49,220 nucleotides of DNA from Halieaceae bacterium UBA5085 (GTDB lineage Bacteria > Pseudomonadota > Gammaproteobacteria > Pseudomonadales > Halieaceae). The DNA lies in assembly GCA_002414665.1 (NCBI GenBank), contig DIAF01000047.1, positions 6,671 to 55,890 of the forward strand, read 5' to 3'. Positions 24,456 through 33,181 of this stretch are shown piece after piece. Each line of letters opens with the position of its first letter. Position 1 is the first letter of the stretch. The notes beneath the pieces are model-generated. The model saw only the letters and a program-made list of their open reading frames with translations. It ran no database searches and was not told the DNA's origin. The position numbers and the translations under genes are program-made.

Positions 24456-26362
24456 ACGTGAGTGACCTGCGCACAGGGAGCCTGGTCCTGTGCCTGTGGG
24501 CGTTGACCGCGGCGCCGCTGGCCGCAGAGTGGCCGGTCTATGGGGGTGACCCCGGTGGCCGCCACTACAGCGCGGCGAGTGACATCAACGTGGATAACGT
24601 TGCGCAGCTGCAGGTGGCCTGGACCTTTCGCAGCGGCGACAGCAGCGCGCACGTGGAAGACATGGCCAAAACCTCGACCCAGAGCACGCCGATTCTCCTG
24701 CCGGAGGCCGCGGGGGCCAGCCTGGTCTATTGCACACCCTTCAACCGCGTGATCGCACTGGACCCGGGTAGTGGAGAGCAGCGCTGGAGTTTCGACCCGC
24801 AGATCAACCGCGGCGGTGATCGACCCTTTCGCTGCCGCGGCGTAGCCTATGCCGAGGACGCTGAAACCGGAGTGACAGCGCACTGCCGCCACAGGCTCTA
24901 CCTCTCGACACACGACCGCCAGCTGTGGGCTTTGGATGCGCAGGACGGTAAGCCCTGCACCGGGTTCGGCGAGTCGGGCCGCGTCGCCCTGTACGGCGCC
25001 AGCGGCCATGCACCCGGCGATGTCAGCAATTCATCGGCGCCGGTGGTGGCAAAAGGGATAGTGATCAGCGGCTCTACTGTCATTGATTTTACCCGGGCAA
25101 AGACGCCGCGTGGCATTGTGCAGGCGCTGGACGCGCACAGCGGCGCACCGCTCTGGCAATTCGACCCTCTGCCGGGTCATCCCCAGAGCGGCAGCGCCAA
25201 CGTCTGGGCGCCGGTGTCGGTGGATAGTGAGTACGAGCTGGTATTCCTGCCCACCAGTTCGCCCTCCCCCGACTACTACGGCGCCGGCCGCATTGGCGAT
25301 AATCGCTACGCCAACAGCATCGTTGCGCTGGATCTGAAGACCGGCAAGCTGCGCTGGCATTTCCAGCATGTGCGGCACGATCTCTGGGACTACGACACGC
25401 CGGCACAGCCCATCCTCTTCGACTGGCAGCGCGACGGCGTCAGCGTGCCGGCACTGGTGCAACTGACCAAGCAGGGTCTGGTGTTCATCCTCAACCGGCT
25501 CACCGGCGAGTCGCTGTGGGAGATGACGGAGCAACCCGTGCCACCCTCGCAGGTACCCGGTGAGCGCGCCGCACTCACCCAACCCAAGCCCATCGCACCG
25601 CCGCCCCTGCTGGATTCCTTCCTGATGCCCCATGACGCCTGGGGCATCACGCCGCTGGACCGCGCCGACTGTCGCAACAAACTGGAAAACCTGCACAACC
25701 TTGGCCTGTTCACACCCATCAGCGAAACCCCCACATTGATGTACCCGGGCAGCCTGGGCGGCCCCAACTGGGGCGGTGGCGCCCTGCTCGCCGAGCGCGG
25801 CCTGCTGCTGGTCAACGTGAATAATGTCGCCTTCAGCGGCCGCCTGGTGCCACTGGGCAGTGACGATACCGCCGGCAACGGGCCGCCCGCGGCTGGCAAA
25901 CGTTTCCGCGTGGTCATGCAGGGCACACCCTATGCCGTCGAAATCGGCAGCCTGCAGTCTTTCCTCGGCATGCCCTGCAACCCGCCGCCCTGGGGCAAAC
26001 TGGTCGCGGTCGACCTGTATGGCGGCCGCATACTCTGGGAGACGGCACTCGGCTCGGTGCACGAAATGGGCCCGGTGAAGTCACCGTTTCATATTGAATG
26101 GGGCACACCCAACCTCGGTGGCGGCATCGCCACCGCCGGCGGGCTGTTCTTTATCGCCGCCACCATGGATCGCCAGTTTCGCGCCTTTGACATCGACACA
26201 GGCAAAACACTCTGGCGCTTCACGTTGCCCGTGGACGCCACGGCCACGCCCATGACCTATCGCTACCGCGGGCGGCAGTATGTGGTCATCAATGCCGGCG
26301 GTCACCATATGTTCAACCGCGGCAGCGGTGATTACCTGTACGCATTCGGACTTCCACCATGA
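24452..26362 (+). CDS. PQQ-dependent dehydrogenase, glucose/quinate dehydrogenase-like, soluble
   Basis: A 636-residue quinoprotein with a signal peptide (about residues 1-25) and an eight-bladed PQQ propeller beginning EWPVYGGDPGGRHYSAASDI. Family landmarks are STPILLPEAAGASLVYCTPF, RGIVQALDAHSGAPLWQFDP, the active-site region RHDLWDYDTPAQPILFDW, and the C-terminal GTPNLGGGIATAGGLFFIAA. It resembles mGDH and quinate dehydrogenase catalytic domains but lacks their five-helix membrane domain, so it should be periplasmic and pass electrons to a cytochrome. The vicinal CysCys of alcohol dehydrogenases is not evident. GTG start, coupled to the genes on both sides. The substrate is an unidentified alcohol or sugar. 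Confidence 0.9.
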   Translation: MNVSDLRTGSLVLCLWALTAAPLAAEWPVYGGDPGGRHYSAASDINVDNVAQLQVAWTFRSGDSSAHVEDMAKTSTQSTPILLPEAAGASLVYCTPFNRVIALDPGSGEQRWSFDPQINRGGDRPFRCRGVAYAEDAETGVTAHCRHRLYLSTHDRQLWALDAQDGKPCTGFGESGRVALYGASGHAPGDVSNSSAPVVAKGIVISGSTVIDFTRAKTPRGIVQALDAHSGAPLWQFDPLPGHPQSGSANVWAPVSVDSEYELVFLPTSSPSPDYYGAGRIGDNRYANSIVALDLKTGKLRWHFQHVRHDLWDYDTPAQPILFDWQRDGVSVPALVQLTKQGLVFILNRLTGESLWEMTEQPVPPSQVPGERAALTQPKPIAPPPLLDSFLMPHDAWGITPLDRADCRNKLENLHNLGLFTPISETPTLMYPGSLGGPNWGGGALLAERGLLLVNVNNVAFSGRLVPLGSDDTAGNGPPAAGKRFRVVMQGTPYAVEIGSLQSFLGMPCNPPPWGKLVAVDLYGGRILWETALGSVHEMGPVKSPFHIEWGTPNLGGGIATAGGLFFIAATMDRQFRAFDIDTGKTLWRFTLPVDATATPMTYRYRGRQYVVINAGGHHMFNRGSGDYLYAFGLPP

Positions 26363-28296
26363 AAAAACGCTACCTTCTTCTCCTGCTGCTGGCAGCGCCT
26401 ACCTACTGGCTGGCCAGCGAAGGTGTCTTTCGCGACCCGGTCAAGGCGGGGGAAGCACTGGTCATGCGCCATGCCGACAAGTTGCCACTGGCCTGGTTCG
26501 GTGGGCGACTCTATGACGCGCACTGCGCGGGCTGTCACGACAACCCCGCGATGAAAGCCCCTACCCGACAGGCCCTGGGCAACCAGTCACGAGAGGCGAT
26601 TCTGGTCGCGCTGGAGTTCGGCAAAATGCAGCCCATGGCGGCACACCTCAGCCAGCAGCAGAGACGCCTGATCGCACTGCACCTCACGGACTCCGCCGAG
26701 GGCGTATACGACTGGCTGGCGGATGCCACCTGTGAGCAGCCACTGGAGACAGGCGCTACCCGGGTGGGCAGCTGGGGCCTGGGGCCCCACAACCGCCGCT
26801 TCGTGACCAGCGCTGATGCGGGCATCGACCGCAGCAACGTGGGCTCCCTGGAACTCGCCTGGACACTCGCTTTACCGCGCGTCACCGACATGCGCTCGCA
26901 GCCCGCGCTGCTGGGCGACACGCTATACCTGGGTGATCGTGCGGGCATGCTCTATGCCCTGGACCGGCACACCGGCTGCATTCATCGCCAGCGCGAGGTG
27001 ATGGCAGGCGTGCGCTCCGCCATCACCGTGGCAGAGGGTCGCAACGGCGCGCGCCTGCTGGTCTTTGCCGACTCTCTCGCCAACGTATTTGCACTGGACC
27101 CGGATTCGCTGGAAACCGTGTGGCAGGCGCCGGCAAAGCTGTTTGAGAGTTCAGTGGTGACGGGCTCCATCAGCCACCATGCGGGCCGCCTCTACGTGCC
27201 GGTATCGTCCTATGAGGTTGCGGTGGCGGGCGGGCCGGGCCATGCCTGCTGCCAATCCCACGGCGGTGTGATTGCGCTGGATGCAGCGACCGGCGAGCAG
27301 CTCTGGACCTGGCATGCAACACCCGATGCCACGCTACAGGGCCACAACGGGGACGGCAGTGCCCGCTACGGACCCTCGGGCGCCTCGGTCTGGACCACAC
27401 CGGCCATCGACGCGGCACGCAATCGCCTGTACATCGGCACCGGGCAGAACCTGTCGCGTCCTGCAACCGAGACCAGCGACGCCATCATTGCGCTGGATCT
27501 CGACAGCGGCGAAGCCATCTGGCGCTATCAGGCCACCGTGGATGATGTCTGGAACGCCGCCTGCCAGAATGGCGGCGCCAACTGCCCGAGCCAGCCCGGC
27601 CCGGATTTTGACTTTGGTGCCTCGGTCATCATCAGCGGAGCAGCCGAAGGCCGCCAGATGCTGCTGGCAGGCCAAAAATCCGGTGTAGTCCACGCCCTGG
27701 ACCCCGATGCCAACGGCGCACTGCTCTGGCGGCAGCGTGTCAGCCAGGGAAGCACCAATGGCGGCGTGCACTGGGGCATGGGGCTTGCCGGAGCGCGGTT
27801 GATCGTGCCTGTAGCCGATCCGGAGCGGGACATAACCGGTTATACACCGGCACCCGGGCTCTATGCCCTGGACGCTGTGACCGGCGAGGTACTCTGGGAG
27901 CACCCGGTCAGTCGGGATTGTGAGTTCCCCATGGAACACGCACCGCTGGTGGGCCTGGCACAGGTCCGGACCGGTGGCGGCCAACCCCTTGCCGAGCAAT
28001 ACCGCTGCTCCTACTACTACGGCCTGTCAGCCGCCACAACGGTCACGCCAGAGCTGGCGTTCAGCGGTGGCCTGGACGGGCGCGTGCGTGCATTTGATAT
28101 TCGCAACGGTGAGCTGCTGTGGCAGGCCGCCACCGCCGTGCCGTTGCGTGGCGACAACGGTGTCGAGGGGCACGGTGGTGCAATCGATGTCAGCGGGCAG
28201 GTGGTGTATGGCGGCTGGCTCTACGTGCTGTCGGGCTACAGCATGTTCGGCCAGCTGCCGGGCAATGTTTTGCTGGCTTACCGCGTCACGCGCTAG
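26359..28296 (+). CDS. Cytochrome c-PQQ fusion dehydrogenase, polyvinyl alcohol dehydrogenase-like
   Basis: A 645-residue periplasmic protein. After a signal/anchor segment (RYLLLLLLAAPTYWLA), a cytochrome c domain carries CAGCH (C56, C59, H60), followed by a PQQ propeller. The segments GPSGASVWTTPAIDAARNRL, YIGTGQNLSRPATETSDAI and VDDVWNAAC match the PVADH family, in which an N-terminal heme accepts electrons from PQQ. HACCQSH contains adjacent cysteines that could form the redox disulfide typical of alcohol-oxidising quinoproteins. The start overlaps the previous stop (ATGA). The 3' end overlaps the convergent RND gene by 11 bases. The substrate is probably a secondary or polymeric alcohol, but this is unproven. 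Confidence 0.88.
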   Translation: MKKRYLLLLLLAAPTYWLASEGVFRDPVKAGEALVMRHADKLPLAWFGGRLYDAHCAGCHDNPAMKAPTRQALGNQSREAILVALEFGKMQPMAAHLSQQQRRLIALHLTDSAEGVYDWLADATCEQPLETGATRVGSWGLGPHNRRFVTSADAGIDRSNVGSLELAWTLALPRVTDMRSQPALLGDTLYLGDRAGMLYALDRHTGCIHRQREVMAGVRSAITVAEGRNGARLLVFADSLANVFALDPDSLETVWQAPAKLFESSVVTGSISHHAGRLYVPVSSYEVAVAGGPGHACCQSHGGVIALDAATGEQLWTWHATPDATLQGHNGDGSARYGPSGASVWTTPAIDAARNRLYIGTGQNLSRPATETSDAIIALDLDSGEAIWRYQATVDDVWNAACQNGGANCPSQPGPDFDFGASVIISGAAEGRQMLLAGQKSGVVHALDPDANGALLWRQRVSQGSTNGGVHWGMGLAGARLIVPVADPERDITGYTPAPGLYALDAVTGEVLWEHPVSRDCEFPMEHAPLVGLAQVRTGGGQPLAEQYRCSYYYGLSAATTVTPELAFSGGLDGRVRAFDIRNGELLWQAATAVPLRGDNGVEGHGGAIDVSGQVVYGGWLYVLSGYSMFGQLPGNVLLAYRVTR

Positions 28297-30646
28297 CGGC
28301 GGCTTTCCCGCGTGGCGACAGCAGCCAGGCCAGTGCGGGCAGGAACAGCAAGGCGCCAATCATGTTCCAGAAGAACATGAAAGTGAGCATCAGGCCCATG
28401 TCAGCCTGGAACTTGATCGGCGAGAACATCCAGGTCCCCACCCCGACCGCCAGGGTCAGGCCAGTGAAGGCGACCGCCGTGCCGCTGGACTTCAGCGCAT
28501 AGAAATAGGCGTTCTCCAGCGTCTCTCCGCTGCGCAGGTAGCTCTGCAGCGAGGAGTAAATGTAGATGCCGTAATCCACACCGATCCCCACACCCAGGGC
28601 GATAACCGGCAAGGTCGCCACTTTCACTCCAATCCCCAAGGCTGCCATAAGCGCCTGTCCCAATACCGAGGTGAGCATCAGCGGCACGATGATGCAAGTG
28701 GTGATGCGCAGCGAGCGGAAGTTGATCAGGCACAGGGCGATCACCACGCCATAAACCCAGAGCAGCATTTTCGTCTGCGCCTCGCGGATGACGATATTGG
28801 TCGCCGCTTCAACACCAGCATTGCCCGCTGCCATTTCAAACTGCAGCGTGTCGCTGTTGTGCTGGTCAGCGAATTCGGTCACGGCGGCGACCACGCCGTC
28901 CAGCGTGTCAGCCTTGTGGTCGTCCAGGAACAGGATGACGGGCGCCATGGAGCAGTTGGTATTGCGCAGCATATTCGGCGCGCTGCTCAGGGAGTTGTTG
29001 AGGATATAGCGGTTGCGGCTGGTCTCATGCCACTTGGGGCTGCCCTCGTTCATCCCCTGGATGGCCAGTTTCGACACATCCACCAGCGACATTGCCGACT
29101 GCACCCCGGGCACTGTTTCCATCACACCCTGAAAATAGTTCACGGCGGAGATGAATTCATAGCTGCCACACTGCTGTTCGCCGGTACTCGCCATCACCAC
29201 AAACACATCGGTGCTGGTACTGTAGTTGGCGGTCAGGAAGGCGTTGTCCTTGTTGTAGCGTGAATCCGGGCGCAACTCCGGCGCACCCGGGTCCAGGTCG
29301 CCGATTTTCTGGTACTGGCCGTAGTACAGACCGCCGGCAAACAGCAGCGTGCACACAGCGAGCACCGTCAGCGCCGGGCCACGGTGCGTCACCCGCGCGA
29401 GCAGGCGCCAGTGACTGAAGCTGCTGTTTTCCTTGGTTGCCCGATAGCTGACACAGCGATCCGAAATGCCGGTGTAGGTCAATACCAGGGGCAACAGCAG
29501 CAGGTTGGTCAACACCAGCACCGCGATGCCGGTGGCGGCCACCACCGCCAGCTCCTGTATCACGGGAATGTCTATTACGCGCAGCGTGAAGAAGCCCACG
29601 CCGTCACTGACCAGGGCGACGAAACCGGGCTTGGACAGGCGAATAAACGTCAGCCGTGCGGCCTCGATACGTGAAGTCTTGAAGTAGATGAAGGTACCGA
29701 AACGATTGATGATCTGTACCGAGTGGCTCACGCCGACCGCAAACACCAGGAACGGTACCAGCATGGAGTAAGGATCCAGGCCCATACCCATGAGTTTCAA
29801 CAGCCCCATCTGCCACACCACGGCAACCGTGGAACAGAGCAGCGCGGCGGAAGTCAACCAGCCACAGCGGGAGTAGAGGAACAGCATCACCGCGGTAATC
29901 GCGAAGGCGACCAGGAAGAACAGGCCAACCAGGGTTGCGCCTTCGATCAGGTCGCCGATGAGCTTGGCAAAACCGGTGATGCGGATACTGACCTCGTCGG
30001 ACTGGTACTTGTCGCGCACCATCTCCTCGAGGTCCCGCGAAAACTGTGCGTAATCAAGGCGCTCACCGGTATTCGGGTCTGTCTCAATCAGGGGCGCAAC
30101 AATAATTGTGGACTGGAAATCGTTGGCGACAATACGCCCGATCTGCCCGGACTTGAGCACGTTTTCGCGCAACTTGGCCAGGGTGCGCTCGCTGCCGTCA
30201 TAATCGTCGGGTATCACCGCACCGCCGACAAAGCCCTCCTCTGTGACTTCCATCCAGCGCGTATTCGGGGTCCACAGAGACTGCAGCGCAGAACGGTCCA
30301 CACCGTTGACGTAGAACACCTCATCGGTGATCTGCTTCAGCAGATCCTGGAACTCAGCCGTGAAGATATCGCCCTTGCGGCTTTCGACAATGATGCGCAC
30401 CGAATTGCCCAGGCCCTTCAGGTCATCCTGCCGGTTGAGGAAATTCTGGATATAGGGGTGCGAAGTGGGCAGCATCTTTTCAAAGCTGGCGTCCGGCTGC
30501 AGCTGGCTCGCCTGCCACGCAAAGAATACCGTCGCCGCGGCAAACAGCAGGATCAGGGGCAGGCGCGCCCGCATCAGCAAGGTGCCCAGCAGTGGACGAA
30601 GGCGACCGTCTTCCGGTTCGATCGTGGTACTTTCGTGATCAGTCAC
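28286..30646 (-). CDS. RND-superfamily (MMPL-type) exporter
   Basis: A 786-residue membrane protein with two repeats of one helix, a large periplasmic loop and five helices, as in MMPL and HpnN-like lipid exporters. Landmarks are PLILLFAAATVFFAWQASQL (TM1), the sterol-sensing-like block FLVFAVGVSHSVQIINRFG, and the second-half copy ALGVGIGVDYGIYIYSSLQ with the acidic residue thought to carry protons. The shorter length separates it from the AcrB-type pump at 3967. It starts at GTG overlapping the stop of the YCF48 gene (GTGA). With its partners it is thought to move hydrophobic molecules through the envelope. Confidence 0.9.
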   Translation of the reverse strand: MTDHESTTIEPEDGRLRPLLGTLLMRARLPLILLFAAATVFFAWQASQLQPDASFEKMLPTSHPYIQNFLNRQDDLKGLGNSVRIIVESRKGDIFTAEFQDLLKQITDEVFYVNGVDRSALQSLWTPNTRWMEVTEEGFVGGAVIPDDYDGSERTLAKLRENVLKSGQIGRIVANDFQSTIIVAPLIETDPNTGERLDYAQFSRDLEEMVRDKYQSDEVSIRITGFAKLIGDLIEGATLVGLFFLVAFAITAVMLFLYSRCGWLTSAALLCSTVAVVWQMGLLKLMGMGLDPYSMLVPFLVFAVGVSHSVQIINRFGTFIYFKTSRIEAARLTFIRLSKPGFVALVSDGVGFFTLRVIDIPVIQELAVVAATGIAVLVLTNLLLLPLVLTYTGISDRCVSYRATKENSSFSHWRLLARVTHRGPALTVLAVCTLLFAGGLYYGQYQKIGDLDPGAPELRPDSRYNKDNAFLTANYSTSTDVFVVMASTGEQQCGSYEFISAVNYFQGVMETVPGVQSAMSLVDVSKLAIQGMNEGSPKWHETSRNRYILNNSLSSAPNMLRNTNCSMAPVILFLDDHKADTLDGVVAAVTEFADQHNSDTLQFEMAAGNAGVEAATNIVIREAQTKMLLWVYGVVIALCLINFRSLRITTCIIVPLMLTSVLGQALMAALGIGVKVATLPVIALGVGIGVDYGIYIYSSLQSYLRSGETLENAYFYALKSSGTAVAFTGLTLAVGVGTWMFSPIKFQADMGLMLTFMFFWNMIGALLFLPALAWLLSPRGKAAASA

Positions 30647-31782
30647 AGGGATTTTGCCTCGCTCAGTGCCGTCAGGCCTTTCATGCCAACCAGCCAGATA
30701 TCGCCATTTTTCGCCTGCACCGCCGACGACAGGCTGGCTCGCGACGGATGTCGCCAGGCCTGCCGATTACCACCCGCGTCAAAGGCCAGTACAAGACCAC
30801 CGGAGCCCACCATCAGTGCGCGACCGTCGGCCAGACGCACGCCGCCGTAGAGGCTGCTGCGCTCGTCGTTCGCCCGTTCAACCCAGCTCACACCCTCATC
30901 CGCAGAGGCGAAGACATGACCCCGCAGGCCGAAGGCAAACACGGTGCCCTCACTGACGATGGTGCCGAACAGCGAGCCGTCGTAGAGGTCTTCAACCCGG
31001 GTCCAGTTTGCGCCCCTGTCTGCCGAGTAATACAGCAGACCGGCTTCGCCGCTTAAATAGAGGCGACCGTCGGAGCCTGCGGCCATCGCGTAATAGTGGA
31101 AGCGGTCCGGATTGGCCACGCCGTCCACGGCGATCTGCCAGTCCTGGCCGGCGTTGTCGGTGCGATAGAGCATGCCATAGGCGCCCACCGCAAAGCCGGT
31201 TGTGGCGTCGAGGAACAAGACATCCAGAAAGGGGTCGGCCGGTCCGGTCTCGATGGCCTCAGCGGCATCGTCCACCGCAAACACGGCATCATCCAATGCA
31301 TATTCCAGCGCGTCCTGCTGCTCTGGATCGTCATTGGTCGCCACGGCGTCTTCCAGCGCAGCAACGCGGGATTCTGCCCAGGCCAGGTACTGCCGGTTCG
31401 CATCCCGCCCGTCAAACTGCAGTGACCAGCTGAGTCCGCCGTCTGTCGTATGCAGAATGACACCGGAATGGCCCACGGCCCAGCCCACGTCGGGCTGCGG
31501 GAAATGCAGCGCTGTGAGTGTGGCACTGACCGGCACATCGGCCTGCTGCCAGCTCACCCCGTGGTCGTCGCTGAGCACGATAACACCGCGCTCACCGACC
31601 GCGACCAGGCGCTCGCCCGCCAGCGCAATGTCCAGCAACTGCGCATGCTGCGGGTCATCCATGCGCACTGCGGGAAGAAACGCAAACTCCTCGCCGGATT
31701 GCGCTGGCAGCGCAAGTACCAGCAAGCCCAACAGCCAGGTGAAAGGCCCCGTCAGGGCCCTAACCGCTCCTGCGCTACGCAC
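30643..31782 (-). CDS. YCF48/BNR-repeat periplasmic beta-propeller protein
   Basis: A 379-residue exported protein with a signal-like N-terminus (FTWLLGLLVLALPAQS). It has repeated BNR/YCF48 Asp-box motifs: SDDHGVSWQQADVP, TTDGGLSWSLQF, NAGQDWQIAV, RGANWTRVEDL and DEGVSWVERAND. These form a seven-bladed propeller as in the photosystem II assembly factor Ycf48, although this organism need not be photosynthetic. An acidic insert around VAALEDAVATNDDPEQQDA interrupts the blades. In DUF1302/DUF1329 clusters this protein regularly accompanies the RND exporter, probably as a periplasmic scaffold (inference). It probably starts at GTG, 10 bases after the DUF1329 stop. Confidence 0.85.
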   Translation of the reverse strand: MRSAGAVRALTGPFTWLLGLLVLALPAQSGEEFAFLPAVRMDDPQHAQLLDIALAGERLVAVGERGVIVLSDDHGVSWQQADVPVSATLTALHFPQPDVGWAVGHSGVILHTTDGGLSWSLQFDGRDANRQYLAWAESRVAALEDAVATNDDPEQQDALEYALDDAVFAVDDAAEAIETGPADPFLDVLFLDATTGFAVGAYGMLYRTDNAGQDWQIAVDGVANPDRFHYYAMAAGSDGRLYLSGEAGLLYYSADRGANWTRVEDLYDGSLFGTIVSEGTVFAFGLRGHVFASADEGVSWVERANDERSSLYGGVRLADGRALMVGSGGLVLAFDAGGNRQAWRHPSRASLSSAVQAKNGDIWLVGMKGLTALSEAKSL

Positions 31783-31792
31783 GGCGGCCTAC

Positions 31793-33157
31793 CTAGCGGC
31801 GGCCGGCACGGCGCAGGGCCGCCGGGGTGAAGTCCTCAAAATTACCCACATAATCGAAGTCGTACTGGTAGCCACGCTCCTCGTTGTCGAGGCCGATCAC
31901 CACGTAACGACCGGAGATCAGGTCGTGCAGCGACTCGGCAGCGAGCCAGGGCACCGCGACCTGGTAATGCATCACCATGTGACCCTCTTTCATCTTCCAC
32001 AGCTCACCGCGGCCGTCGTAGTGGTCAACCACCGCGATCTGCCAGGTGTCTTCGTCAACATAGAAGGTGCGGCGCGCGTAAATGTGGCGGGCATCCTCTT
32101 TCAGCGTTGCCTCCACCACCCACACGCGATGCAGTTCATAACGCAGGTACTGCGGATCCATGTGACCGGGCTTGATGATGTCGGTGTAGGCCAGGTCACC
32201 GCGGCGCAGAGCATAGGCGTTGTAGGGAATGTAGAGCTCGCGCTTGCCAACCAGCTCCCAGTCGTAGCGGTCCGGGGCGCCGTTAAACAGGTCGAGGTCG
32301 TCCGCGGTACGCAGGCCGTCCGACGCCACACCCGGGCCGTCGTAGGCGATGTTCGGCGCGCGCCGCACTCGCCGCTGACCGGCGTTATAGACCCACGCCG
32401 AGCGCGGCTCTTTCACCTGGTCAACGTTCTCGTGCACCAGCAGTACGTCACCCTCAAGACGGGCTGGCGCGAGGATGCGCTGCAGGAACACAAAGAGGCG
32501 GTTGGGGTTGGGGTTATCCGGGAAACGGTTGGCGAAAATTGCCTCTTCCTCGAACAGGACAGGCGCGAAGGCGCCATTGGCCTGCACCGGTGCCTGGATG
32601 TAGCGCCGCTTTACACCCAGCGGTGTACGATAGCGCGTGATGTGGTTCCAGATCACCTCGATGCCACTCTGCGGTATCGGGAAGGGCACGTTGGCCTTGA
32701 AGTCCACGAGGCCGTTACCGCCCGCCACCAGATCGGTTTTGGTCGCCCATTCCTTGATCAGCGTGTACTCGGATTCGGGCAGGCGTGCGCTGCGGCGCGA
32801 CGGGTAGACCGGCATCTGGTAGGTATCGGGATAACGCCGGAACATGGCGACCTGCCCGGGAGACAATTTGTCCGCGTACTGGTCGACGTTGTCAGCCGTG
32901 ATGGTAAACAGTGGCTGGTCGTCGCTGAAGGGATCCACCAGGCGCTCGCCCGGTGTGTATCCGGCAGGCAGCTCCTGGTAACCGCCCTCCCAGCGCGGGA
33001 TGCTGCCGTCTGCGTTGCCGGCGCGCTCCGCACCCATGGGCGTCAATTCTTCGCCGCCGAGGCGTGCGGCCTGCTCAGGGCTGACCTTGGCCAGAGCCAG
33101 GTTGCCACTCATGCCGAGCAGCGACGCCAGGCCGATGGCGATCAATCTCTTGTTCAT
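31793..33157 (-). CDS. DUF1329 family outer-membrane lipid-binding-like protein
   Basis: A 454-residue exported protein with signal MNKRLIAIGLASLLGMSGNL and cleavage near ALAK. The DUF1329 pattern is clear: LGGEELTPMGAERAGNADGS at the start, PDTYQMPVYPSRRSARLPE, and the late segment ARRTFYVDEDTWQIAVVDHY. The fold is related to LolB/LolA-type lipoprotein and lipid carriers, so a role in moving hydrophobic molecules between membranes is likely. AAGGAG precedes the ATG. It follows the DUF1302 gene by 24 bases in the same operon. Confidence 0.9.
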   Translation of the reverse strand: MNKRLIAIGLASLLGMSGNLALAKVSPEQAARLGGEELTPMGAERAGNADGSIPRWEGGYQELPAGYTPGERLVDPFSDDQPLFTITADNVDQYADKLSPGQVAMFRRYPDTYQMPVYPSRRSARLPESEYTLIKEWATKTDLVAGGNGLVDFKANVPFPIPQSGIEVIWNHITRYRTPLGVKRRYIQAPVQANGAFAPVLFEEEAIFANRFPDNPNPNRLFVFLQRILAPARLEGDVLLVHENVDQVKEPRSAWVYNAGQRRVRRAPNIAYDGPGVASDGLRTADDLDLFNGAPDRYDWELVGKRELYIPYNAYALRRGDLAYTDIIKPGHMDPQYLRYELHRVWVVEATLKEDARHIYARRTFYVDEDTWQIAVVDHYDGRGELWKMKEGHMVMHYQVAVPWLAAESLHDLISGRYVVIGLDNEERGYQYDFDYVGNFEDFTPAALRRAGRR

Positions 33158-33181
33158 GTGTAACTCCTTTTATCGTTAGAT

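Noticed and set aside
31202..33163. Plus-strand open frame of 653 codons
   Set aside because: It is the reverse shadow of the DUF1329 and YCF48 genes, whose proteins have clear signal peptides and family motifs.
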